A stretch of DNA of 64,000 bases from positions 1 through 64,000 of the forward strand of contig CAUDLW010000052.1 in NCBI GenBank assembly GCA_958450325.1. Reading direction: 5' to 3'. This document shows positions 46,208 through 57,900 of this stretch, piece after piece (positions within the stretch are counted from its first letter, which is position 1; each line of letters opens with the position of its first letter). The notes under the pieces were generated by a model. The model was given only the letters and a program-made list of their open reading frames with translations, made no database searches and was not told where the DNA came from. A program made the translations under genes and the position numbers. The DNA comes from Agrostemma githago. Lineage: Eukaryota > Streptophyta > Magnoliopsida > Caryophyllales > Caryophyllaceae.

Positions 46208-46439
46208 ATGAAAGTCGGCTGACTCAGCATTGATTATATGTGACATGTATACCCAATTAAAACTATTAAATAAATAAAAAAACTATTTGAAAAGATTGGC
46301 GTTTAAACTCACCCTCCTCTGCTTCTCTGCTAAAATAAACTCACCCTCCTCTACTCATTTCCTCCCAAAGAAACCCTAATTTATCTATTAATTTCCCAAA
46401 AAAGCATCTCTTATGTGTTCTTCATCTCTGATTTTCCAG

Positions 46440-46733
46440 GTATGATTTCCAATTTTTCTTCATATTTTCATTATTGTTCCACTCTTATGTATATTGTGTT
46501 TTTAAAATTTTATGATCATGCTTTATACGGAGGTAATTCTACGATTGAGGTAAGTACCAATTTCGTGCTTGAATTAAATTCATGAGCAAAAAATTCATGT
46601 TTGTCTTTAATTTTGTGATTTAATTTCGTTAATTATTGGAAGTTTTTTGTTAATGACGGTTTTTAGTGGCTTATTGGTGTATTGATTGCTTGTGTGGTGC
46701 CTGATTATGATTACTACTGATTAATATGTGCAG
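46440..46733 (+). other. 5' UTR intron of the MULE transposase gene
   Basis: The donor TTCCAG|GTATGATT at 46439/46440 and acceptor TATGTGCAG at 46733 bracket 294 bp and place the ATG one base into the next exon. This is a prediction from splice signals only. Confidence 0.5.
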
Positions 46734-46734
46734 A

Positions 46735-49700
46735 ATGGAGAATATAATGTTGAAAATGATTTACAAGGGTCAATTTGTGCATGTTAAGGTAGATGACACT
46801 GATATGTGCTTACTTATTGATGTCATCAATGACTTGTATGAAGAAGCAGAGAAGCATGGGTTAGTTTTGCCTGAAAACCCTTCTTTACATTACATCCATC
46901 AGTCGATTTCTAATACTTTGATTGACGATAAGGAATTAATGTTAATGTTTAGTCGATTTAAGGGGAAACAGGTGATTGATATTTTGTTAGCTTCGGACAA
47001 AACCCCTTCCCATGCTTTGTCGATGGCTAGAACACTAAGACGAACTAGCATGATGAATGACTCCACTACCAGTGCACAGAAAACAGTAGTTGGACCGACA
47101 TTTCAAATGGTTCCTCAAATGTCAGGGGAGGTTGTTCGGAGGGAGAAATTGAGTGTTAGGAGAAACCCATCACAACCCTTCTCACCTCGACACACAATTA
47201 GTGACCTTGTTACTACATACCCAAGAAGTCAGATATTGAGGCAAACTTCGGTTACCATAGAAGAAGAAGCTGAACTTGAAATCCCAACTTTAGATACGAT
47301 TATGAGTCAACCTAAGACAGTGACACCTGAAGTAGCACCTCAATCAAATACACGTTTCAAACTTCCAAAATCCACAGCTTTGAAGAGAGGTTTGTATACT
47401 CCTAAGGATAGAAGAGGTGTAGAACTTGGGGAATGCAGTAACAAAATGTTAACGAGAGGGTCGAGGGTTCAGTATGATTCTGACTCTGGAGAGTCGGATT
47501 CAGATGGTTCGTACAAACCTACTGGCGAGGAAAGTTATGATGAAGATAATGAGTTAACTGATTTAGATGCAGAGGATAACATTGTGATGACTTCCACCCT
47601 AGAGTCAATTGATGATGGGTATGTGGCATATGAAGAACCTAAGTGGACAGGAGGTGAGGATGGATATTCGTCCATGATGTGGGAAAATGGTGAACTTTAT
47701 GAAGATAAGGACTTTGGCGCCATTAGGCTTAAACAATGGATGCTTTTTATGGACAAGGATCACTTCAAAGATGTACTAAGGGATTTCTGCATTCAAGAAG
47801 GTTTCTATGTTATTGTTGAGAAGGCTGACAGTAGGAGGTACACAGCTTTGTGTGCAACTATCAACTGTGAATGGAGAATTCATGCAAGTGTACTCCCTGA
47901 TGAGAGAACATGGGCCATAAAGTCTATTAGAAAACCAAATCATGGTTGTAAGGGTGTCGGAACACATAATCCTATGGCAAACACAGTTTGGGTTGCAAGG
48001 AAATTGGTAGAAGACATTAGAGCAGCCCCTGACATATCTGGTAAGTCTCTTAACAACCTTCTCATGACCAGATATGGACTTGAAATGAAGACATCAACAT
48101 TGTACAAGATGAAGGAGATTGCAATGCAGGAAATAAATGGAGGACATGATGAGTCCTACAGGTTGCTTGCAAGTTATTGTGAGATGGTGAAGTCTACTAA
48201 TCCGGGTAGTATAGGACATTGTTCTTGGACCCCTCCAGAAAATCCAAAAGCGCCTCTCCAGTTTAAAAAAATCTTTGTGTCATTCACTGCCCAATTTGTT
48301 GGGTTGATATCGGGATGTAGGAGACTAATTGGGGTGGATGGAACACATTTGAAGGGCAACCATGGGGGCGTTTTACTCTCGGCAGTAGCTCTTGATGCTA
48401 ACAACGAGCTCTTCCCTGTTGCAGTTGCTGTTGTTGACTCTGAAAATAAAGACAGCTGGTCTTTCTTCTTTTATCACCTGAAAACTACTCTTACAGAGAT
48501 CGACGACAGTCAGTGGACTATCATATCTGATAGGCAGAAGGTACGTTGCTTACTTTCTTAAATATTGTCCACTTTCATCAATTCACCTATATAACCTACT
48601 TGCACCTGAATATGAATATTAGTGGTGTAAGGATACTCTTTGGTGTCATTTACAGGGTATTGAACCCGCACTTGATCATATATGGCCGGAGGCACCAACA
48701 AGGTTTTGTGCGCGACATTTATGTAAAAACTTCAAGGGTGAGTATCCAGGACTGTTGATGCACCAGTTGTTTTGGAGAGTGGTGAATGCATATTCTGAGT
48801 ACACATTCAAGAAGGCTTTGGAGTATGTTGTGAGGACTGCAGGTAAAGGCTGTGCTAGGTGGTTTCTTGACCTAGGCAACAAAGAGCAATGGGCAAAACA
48901 CAAGTTCGACCCTAAACTTTGTTGTGACGAGAATACGTCGAATTTTGTTGAAAGTTTCAACAGCACTTTAGGCGTTCACAGGTGTAACCCGGTGCTAAGT
49001 CTCATTGAAGGTATATATTTTAAAGTACAATTGCTACTTTACGATTTCAGCTATGTTACGATTTTGTGTGAATTTATACTTTGTGTTTCTGATGGTAAGT
49101 TGAGTGAATTTGAATTGTGACAGGTTATATCTTGCTAATTTGCAGTTCGTTTACAATTTCGGCTACTTTACGAACTTTTACGATTTGATTCATCGTGATT
49201 CTGATTGTAATTCGAGTGAATTTTAATTGTAACAGATTTGTGCCTTGCTGATTCACAGTTCGTTTACGATTTCAGCTACGTTTACATTTTCTTTTGGGAA
49301 TTTGTACGTTGGTATCTGATTGTAAGTCGAGAGAATTTGTATTGTGGTCAATTTTTATTTGTCTTGCTAATTCACATATCCTTTACGATTTCAGCTACTT
49401 TTACGTTTTTTTTGTGAATTTATTCGTTGTGTTCCTGATTGTAAGTTGATTGAATTTGAACCGTGACTGGTTTTTTCTTGTTAATTTGCCGTTCGTTTAC
49501 GATTTCAGCTAGTTTACGAACTTTTATGATTTGATTCATCATGATTTCGACTGTAAGTTGAGTTAATTTGTATTGTGACAGGTTTGTGCCTTGCTGATTC
49601 ACATTTTGTTTACGATTTCAGCTACTTGATGATTTCGTATGACTTTATATCTCGTGATTTTGGTTTCAAGTTAGAGTAAATTGGAGTTGTGACAGGTTTA

Positions 49701-50508
49701 GTCAGTTCATATTAATTAACACATTGATGATCTTTGAATGACATCAGGCATTAGAAAAATGACAATGGTGAGGATATCTACAAGGCAACACATTGCCGAA
49801 TCTTGGCCCGATGAAGGAGTATGTCCAAATATATTGGAGAGGATTAGAGTACTAACAAGAGACTCAAGGATGTGTCATGCTTACTCTTCGAAGCATAGAG
49901 GTGAGTATGAGGTTCACGATGGTGATGCTCATTTACATGTTTCGTTGAAGAATAGAACCTGCGCTTGTGGACAATGGGAGATTAGTGGGATCCCATGTAA
50001 GCATGCTATAAGAGCCATCTTATTTGCGAACATGGAACCTGCTAATTTCGTAAGTGAATGGTTCTCAGTTAGAAAATACAAAGCCACCTATGCTTTAACT
50101 ATAAACCCGATACCTGATGTGGAGCAGTGGCCTTCGTTTGATGTACCAACTTTGGTACCCCCAACCCTAAAAAGAGCAATAGGAAGGCCCTCTAGAAATA
50201 GAAGGCGTGAACCAGGAGAACCAAGGAAAGGTAAGAGGTCCATAAGCATTAGATGTAAGAAATGTAGATGTCTTGGCCAGAATTCGAAGACCTGCAAAGG
50301 AGGATATACAGCAAGAGAAAGGCAAGAGTTGCAAGGAAAAGCGACACAGAAAAGAAGCAAGGTCGGAGTCAAATTGGCACCAACTTCGGATACATTTCAA
50401 TCCTTGGATGAGTTAGAGAGATATATAATGAGTACTGAAGTTACTCAAGAAGAAAATGGGCAAGGTGAAGCATCTACAAGCAAGGGGAAGAGGAGGCGAA
50501 CGAAGTAA
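46735..50508 (+). CDS. MULE transposase, three coding exons, about 973 aa
   Basis: A DDE transposase that would bind the TIRs and cut and move the element. Exons 46735-48540, 48656-49010 and 49748-50508 join in frame with GT-AG introns and give 973 codons with no stop. Domains in order: a PB1-like N-terminus; a Ser/Thr-rich acidic linker with EESYDEDNELTDLD; a MuDR-type region at about 345-405 (DFCIQEGFYVIVEKADSRRYTALC); and a MULE catalytic core with Asp535 (GVDGTHLKG), Asp599 (SDRQK) and Glu701 (FVESFNS). A SWIM zinc finger follows, C792-x-C794...C804-x-H806, then a zinc-knuckle-like motif at 890-903 (CKKCRCLGQNSKTC) with Gln where His is usual. I chose the ATG at 46735 over the in-frame 46726 because the latter overlaps a likely intron acceptor. 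Confidence 0.88.
49020..49690 (+). repeat. minisatellite filling MULE intron 2
   Basis: Nearly six units of about 113-118 bp; TTTACGATTTCAGCTA-like starts recur near 49037, 49150, 49264, 49382, 49495 and 49609. Each unit also holds GTAAGTTGAGTGAATTT and TGACAGGTTTGTGCC, which look like splice donor and acceptor sequences repeated in tandem. Confidence 0.8.
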
Positions 50509-51596
50509 GCAGAAGAAAGGGAAAAAAACATTGAAGACCATTTTTTGTAGTTGATCATAAGCTTTTGTAATCAAACCTTTAAATGATTGATCATTTTCTA
50601 GTTGTCTAACCAAAAATTAGATGTTGGGTAACTATTTCATGCTATGAAACCTTTTAAGGTTCATTAAAGACAACCTTTTGTTATGGTTATTTTGCGTATT
50701 TGTGATGCTATCAAACGTTTAAGTTACTGCTGTATTAGGCTGCTTCCGCTGCTGTTTACATCTTCCAGGTTGTGCTTATATCCCAACCTGTCAGCAACAT
50801 TCTGCAGGAATGTACGTATTTATGCTATTCATATTGAGCTCGTCATATTGAGTATTCATATTGCGTATTCATATTGCTGCAGCTTGTACGTATTCTGCAG
50901 GAATGTACATTTTTTTTATGCTATGATTGCTGTTGTTTCAAAAAGGCCTGGCGTGCTTACGTATGACATTATGATCATTATGGGTACTATGAAAGATATG
51001 GACTGATTAACAAATCTTTTGATATTTGGTTACACTTAACCCTACAGCTTGGGTAATGATAAAAGGGGGCCGATTCTTCTCAAATAAAGGCAGGTTTACA
51101 GGTAGAATATACGACATATAGTTGTGTAGGCAATGTAATTGCAAAACAGGGATGCTGGTCATTTCTTAAAGGTGGATAATGATATGAACACGGAGTACTA
51201 TACTTTGTGTGAAATTATACATATAAATTTGATAAGATCATCTTAAATTTCTGAAAATTGGGACAATAGCATATCCAGGTAAAACATTGCTTCATTCGCA
51301 TGTTATGTTGTGGGCAATTTTGATGTCATCTCCATCTATTTCATTGATTAGTCACCAAATTAATACCAAATACAGTAATTCACGTTTTATTCTTCGAGAA
51401 AATGTTTTAGGTGTCTCCCTTGTTATCTCGTAATGACGTATTGTACCTAATTTAATGTCATAAGTAAGAAGTAAAGAAGATGAAGAAAGTGAAGTATAAA
51501 AGGGAGAAAATGGGGTAATTAATTAAATGGGGGAATTTAGGGAAATTGGAGGGAAAATTTGGGGGAAAATGAGTCAATCAAATAAAAGTTTTTCCT

Positions 51597-51788
51597 TGCC
51601 ATGTCAGGTCCTACTCAGTGCCAACTCAACCGCCAACTCAGCAGTTAACGGATCATTAGACGGTTTAATATGTTTAGGTCATGGTTAGTGAGTTAAAATA
51701 AGTACAGGGGTATTAATGAGAATTTTGCAAAGATGGAAGATATATGGTAGAAAATGAGAAAACAGAGGGGTATATCGTAGAAAATTCC
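51597..51788 (-). repeat. MULE right terminal inverted repeat
   Basis: Inverted copy of 46016-46207 with about ten differences. Its outer end lies 209 bp upstream of the start codon of the RNA-binding protein gene. Confidence 0.92.
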
Positions 51789-51798
51789 TTTTTTTTTT

Positions 51799-51997
51799 AC
51801 TCTTTTTGATCATTTGGCCCACCATAGACATAACTCAGCCCGCCTCTGAATTGACCCGGTCCGACCGAAACCAGGCTCGTGACCAGCAATAACCGGTGGT
51901 GCTAAATGAGACTTTGGGATTAGGCATTAGGGTCTACCCATCGTTTAATCCTACATAGTTTCTCTTTTGACCATACTAAATCCACCCGACCACCCTG
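51799..51997 (+). promoter_or_regulatory. residual 5' flank of the RRM gene
   Basis: Only about 200 bp separate the MULE from the ATG at 51998. No TATA box is obvious, so the promoter or 5' UTR must lie here, inside the MULE, or beyond it. Confidence 0.4.
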
Positions 51998-54900
51998 ATG
52001 GCAGGTGCCGGAATCCACCCATACCACCACCAACAATGGCCTCCAGCACCAGTCCCACCACCGCCTAACGCTACCGTTGCACCACCACCTCCGAACCTCG
52101 CCGCCGCCGCCATGGCTCCTCATCCGGTGGACACCCGTCCTTTTGACGACGTCCTGCCCTCTTCCTTTCTTCCCTTCCTTTCTAAACCCTAGTTTTCATT
52201 TTCAATCGCTGATTGATTTACATGTTTAACAGGTGAGAACAATCTTCATATCCGGGTTGCCTTTGGATGTGAAAGAGCGAGAGCTTCAGAACTTACTGCG
52301 TTGGTTGCCTGGTTACGAGGCGTCACAGATTAATTACAAAGGAGAACATCCTATGGGCTTTGCGTTGTTCTCTTCGCCCGAATTTGCTCATGCTGCTAAA
52401 GATGCGCTTCAGGTACTCTTTCGTTGTGAAATGAACTACAGTATTTTTTTTAATAAATTTTTTAATTTTTTTTTTACTGATCTTGTTTTCTGTTGGTGAT
52501 GTGTAGAATATGGTGTTTGACAATGAATCACAGTCGGTTTTGCACATTGAGATGGCTAAGAAGAATCTTTTTATCAAACGAGGTCAGTTCACTCGATTCA
52601 TTTTTTTCCATGCATGTGTAATTTTGCCAGTTGTTGATCTCTAGGAAGATAGGAGATGAGAGTTTGATCAAGTACACAACACACTATTCTATACTCTGTA
52701 ATATGGGTAATATGAATAATATGGTGAAACAGATTCACAGTTTCGTTAGGCACACTGGTTGTAGGCAAAATGTCTTTATCGTGGGACATTGTTGGTTGAG
52801 GTAGTTTGTAAAGTGGCCAGTACGGTCTCAAGTTCATTTTTGCCTTGAATTGTTGTAGCTGCTTGTAAGGTTGTGTTTCATCTGCTTGTTCTAGATAGGT
52901 TTGTGAAGAACATGTATTTGAGGGTGTGGACGTGACAATTCAATGGCAGTGTCTATTAGATTGGTTAGTGCACTGAAAATGCCATATTGTAATGATTAAA
53001 CAATGTGTTTAACTTGAAGAACATTATGGTATACAGTATATTATGAGACGGTGTCCTAAATATTTTTCTCATAAGGAAATATGTAATTGTTTAAGGCCTT
53101 TCTTATTATGTTACTCAAACTCATCTTCATATTACTTGGCGCGCCCCACTGTCACACATTTGACTCTCGGGCATGTCATGTGGGCATCTAATTCCAAGCA
53201 ATAATATGAGGATAAAATCAACGTGACACCTTTCTATTGATAGTCGGTGGTGTCTAGAAACTGTTGTAATTGATCTACTCATATGTTCGGATTTTATGCA
53301 AACCGGTGCATTTGTTCAAATAATGTAAGCAATGATAATGGCACTATTAGTATGTTTCTTGTACACTGCGACAGGCATCGTTGCAGATTCGAATGTGTAT
53401 GACCAAAGTAAACGCTTACGAACTGGAGGAGATTATACACATACTGGATATGCTAGCCCAACTCCATTTCACCCACCTCCACCACCTGTATGGGGACCAC
53501 ATGGGTTTGATCTCAACTCTTATCTCTTGAGTTTCTCTTGACTAGATTGCATAACTTGTACTCCCTTTGTCTCTAAATAAGGTTCACCGTTTCCTTCTAG
53601 GCCATCTCTAAACAAGGTTCACCTTTGCTTTATTCCTATTTTGTCTAATTTTTTGTGGTCAAGCCGTGTCCCCACATGATTCGCAGCTTTTGTTTTCCTC
53701 CGCACATTTATGAGAGGTCAACCTTAATAAGAGACGGAAGGACTATTCTTTTCATCTTATAATGGATATATTTCGTTTCATTTATACTAGACTGTTAGCT
53801 GTGGTCTTACATAACAAATTGTCTGTCTTAGATACATGGCTCCTCATCCTCCTCCGTATGATCCTTATGGGGGCTATGCAGTACCTCCTGTGCCAATGCC
53901 TGCTCCCTCACATGTTCCTATGCCTATGCCTGCGCCTAGCAGTTATGTTCCTGTTCAGGTGTGATCTTCAGTTTTGTTTTTGATTTATATTTCATTGGAC
54001 ATTGGAACTTTTGTGTACCAACTTCTGTTGATAATTTTTTTTCCTGGTTTTGTTTTTGTTTTAACGTTGACGTCTCAAACTTTGCCCTGATGCATTCTTT
54101 GTATCACATCTTCTAGTATCAATTTCTCTATTCATGCATATGGCATGTCAATAAATATTTTTTGTATACATTTTTGTCCCTATGCATTAGTGGAAGCTAT
54201 TGATTGCTCTTCTCGGACTTGGAATGAGTAACCCTAGACCCCAATGGTGTTTTATTGCATATTTAATTAATAACCAACCGCCAAAGTAGAACAAACTTTT
54301 GATGAGTGGTAGCATTTACGTATATAGGTGGCAATGGTTTTCTAATTTTGTTTTGCTTTCTGCACCCTCAGCATGCTGGTTGTGCGTAGATTGGCGTGTT
54401 AAGACCATCTACAGAAATAATTTTACTCATCTTTTTATTTGGTGGCTACTATAGCCCGTCTCAGATTTTACTCATCTGGCCCCGTCTTAATTCATAAAAT
54501 TTCCAAATTTGCCCCCTCCCCCTCTCTCTCATCAACAACAATTATCTCAAATTATGAATGGTAGTGTAAACGATAATAATAATAATAATATTTGCATATA
54601 TTATTAAATGTCACGAGGTTTGGTCGTTGACTTTTTATACTCACATACAACACTCCCTCCAATTCTTTGTAATTGCAACATTTCTATTTTGGACTTATTT
54701 TTGAGTTAAAATGTTACTACTACCTTATTGAGGGAGACCCACCTCCTTTTCACAATCCTAATTAGTCATGCGAAAAGTAAATGTTACAATTCCAAAGAAT
54801 TGGAGGGAGTAACTGAGAAAGGACATGAATAATTAACAAGTTAATAGCGACGATGATATAAATTGGGAACAAAAAATGTTTATCCAAGTATGCTTTTTTA

Positions 54901-57900
54901 GAAATGGCCGTTATATGTCCCAAAGGGAATTAGTCTCCCAAGCCTTCATTCAGACCTTTGATGTCTTTTTATACATAATTATTAACATAAATTAAATGTA
55001 ATAGTTCTCACATTTAGCGTTATTTAGTACTCCCTCCAATTCATAGTAATTGCCCCATTATTTATTCATATGTGAGATATATTTTATTCAAATGAGGCAA
55101 TTCCAACGTGTAGGAGGGAGTATGAACTAGCCTGGATTAGCAATGAAGTAACAAAAAAAACACAAATAATGGGTCAAATCTTGTGAAAAAGGCGAATCTA
55201 TGTTTTTGATATGAATTAATACGGAAACGATTGTAAGTAACATTGTTTTTTGTGCGGTTATGTAAACGCAAGCAAAAGACACGTTCAACCTCACTTAAAC
55301 AAAGGATATTTCCTTAAGATAAACCTATATCTTAGCCAATGGGTGTCTTAGCTTTTCAACTGTCAACATTTGAGTCAGGTTTAAGACCTATTAAACTTGA
55401 CTCGGGAAAATTCAAATCCTTGAATTTTGAAAGATTGTTTAAACTAAACAATTGAATTCTTATTTCTTGACTGGATGAAAATAATGAATATAAAACATCT
55501 TATATATAGGTGAACAACACTCACCTAATGAGTTTAGGAAACTAGAAGTTTCCCCTAAAACTACTATTAAATAGAAGAGGCTTCCATACGGTTCTCCTTC
55601 TTCAAGTTAAACATGTGCTTTAATCGGTAGTCCTAGTTTAACTCTAAAAAAACAATAACAATTGAATTTAAATCTAACTAGTGAAATAAATAAATACTTT
55701 CCTAATGAATTTTTGGAAACTCATTAAGGGGTCGTTTGGTTCATTTAATATAGGTATGAGGTATGAGTTTAGAATGAACTAAACCCATACCTTGTGTTTG
55801 GTTAGCAAAATTTCAATCTTCATACCCATACCTCAAACCCTCAAGGTATGAGTTTCTCATACCCAAGGGAGGGGTTGGGTATGAGTTTCATACCCTTGGA
55901 ATCAAGTTTGTTTGATTTTCCAAAAAAAATGTTTCAATTTTTTGTTGTTGAAATCTTATGACTAAAATATTTTATTGAATACGCTAATTTGAAATATTTA
56001 AAAAATACTCCCTCCATCCCAAAGAGATGTTCCCATTTGATTATTTTATTCCTCACATTGGAATAGAAGTGGGAACATCTTAGTGGGATGGAGGGAGTAT
56101 ATATATATCTTAAAATTTTATTAATGTAACTCAGAATTTTGAAACTCGTTGACAATGAGTTTTGATGAGAAATTTATTTTACAAGGTACTCTTCTTTCAA
56201 GATAATTTTTTTGATTTTATATAGTCAATGTTATAGTATAAATTTTTATATATTAAAATAGGATTGTTAAATAATCATTTTACAAAATTATAATTTCGAA
56301 TTTGATTCCCAATCATCTAAAAAATGAACCAAACAACAAGTATCAGGAATCAAGTTCCAAACCAATACCACCCTGGTTTGATTCCTGATTCCAAACCAAT
56401 ACCCGTTTGCGAACCAAACGCTCCCCTAATATATAATCTAGGAAAAAGTATAATCATCATGCCTTGTCCGTCAAGTATGGTAACATTCCCCTTATATGTT
56501 TAGGACAATTATCCCCTTGCTTGCTTTGACTCTCACTTGTCTCCCTTAGGTTGAGTGTGACCTCGTCAACATCACATGATAGTTATTCGCATCATCCCCT
56601 CCCTTTTGAAAGGAATTGTCCTCAATTCATCAATCTCATCATCATCGAGATAAGGAGATATGTCCCTTATGTGAATGTCCCATAAGCTCTATATTCACCC
56701 AAAAGTTCGACTTTATTAGCATTATTATCATTAATCCATTCAATGATCTTGGCCCTAGGCGTCCATTGTTCTTTCGTTTGCTCGGAAACCTTTCTTTTCA
56801 CAAATGTATCCACACTAAGTCTCCCGTTGAAGAACCTTGGCTTCTTATGCTTGTTTGACTTCCGCTTGTATATCTCGATAACCACCTTGATTTGATCTCG
56901 GACGTGCACATGTAGTTTTTGCATTGCTTTAAACTTATTCTCGACGTCTTTGTGTGCTAAATGTCTAACTCATCTTTAGACATAGGTATTAGATCGAGAG
57001 GTAAGTACACATGCACACTATAAACTACTTCAAACGGAGAATGCTCCGTGTCATACGTTGGTGGGCGATTATAAGCGAACTCGACATGTGCTAATGTCAA
57101 ATCCAAGTCTTTTTGCATCTTACTTACAATCCCACGCAATATAGCCCAAAGTATTCAATTAGTAACTTCAGTTTGCGAATCGGTTTGCGGATGGTGCAGG
57201 GTACTAAGCAAGAGTTTTGTTCCAACCTTCGTCCCAGAGTATTCTAGAAATTGGTTAGGAATTTTGAATCACGATCAGAAACAATCGTTTTAGGAACTCC
57301 ATGTTTGAGAGTCATAGCCTCCTACAATTGTGTGAGAGTATTAGGAGCCCGAGAAGTTTTTTTTGGATTTTCTACATGGTACCTTCGTGTTTTATGTTTT
57401 TCTATATGGTACCCCTGTACTTTCATAATCACACGGTATCCCCACTTTTAGCATATTATGGCTCCCTACCCTTAATGACGTTTTCCATCTTTGACTTCGT
57501 CTTTCGTTAGTTGTATTGCTTTAACTATGCTTAATTGGTTTATTTATGTTAATTTTATCATCACTCACTTTCCTCAAACCTCCCCTATTTTGTATAAGGA
57601 ACACAACTAACGGAAAAAAGAAGTCAAAGAAGTCGAAAAATGTCATTTAGGTATAGAGACATAATACACTAAAAGTGAGGGGTACCATGTGCGATTATAA
57701 AAGTGGAGGGTGTCATATAGAAAAGCTAAAAAAAATCGGGGTATCATGTAGAAAATCCCCCCCATTTTTCTAGCTAGTTACTTATTGTTGTTCTATCTTT
57801 TAATCCCGCATTTCCGCTACCTTCTTGTGATGCATGTTATATTGTTGACATTTCTCTGTTCTCATGTAAATCGTATTCTGCTCCGGTTGCTTATTGTCAA

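Larger units (their letters stand above)
46006..51798 (+). mobile_element. autonomous Mutator-like element (MULE) with 192-bp TIRs
   Basis: The element spans 46016-51788 (5773 bp). Terminal inverted repeats of about 192 bp are roughly 95% alike by eye. It is flanked on both sides by ten T (46006-46015 and 51789-51798), consistent with a 9-10-bp target duplication in a T run. It contains one transposase gene with an apparently intact spliced frame. Long TIRs, 9-bp-class TSD and a DDE-SWIM transposase are hallmarks of MULEs. Confidence 0.92.

Noticed and set aside
46726..46734. Alternative in-frame ATG for the MULE transposase at 46726
   Set aside because: It sits in TATGTGCAG, a good intron acceptor that pairs with the donor at 46440, so the ATG at 46735 is more likely.
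52151..52192. Continuation of RRM gene exon 1 to the stop at 52192
   Set aside because: Splicing at the GT at 52151 joins directly to RTIFISGLP of RRM1 in frame, which fits the family; the read-through tail does not.
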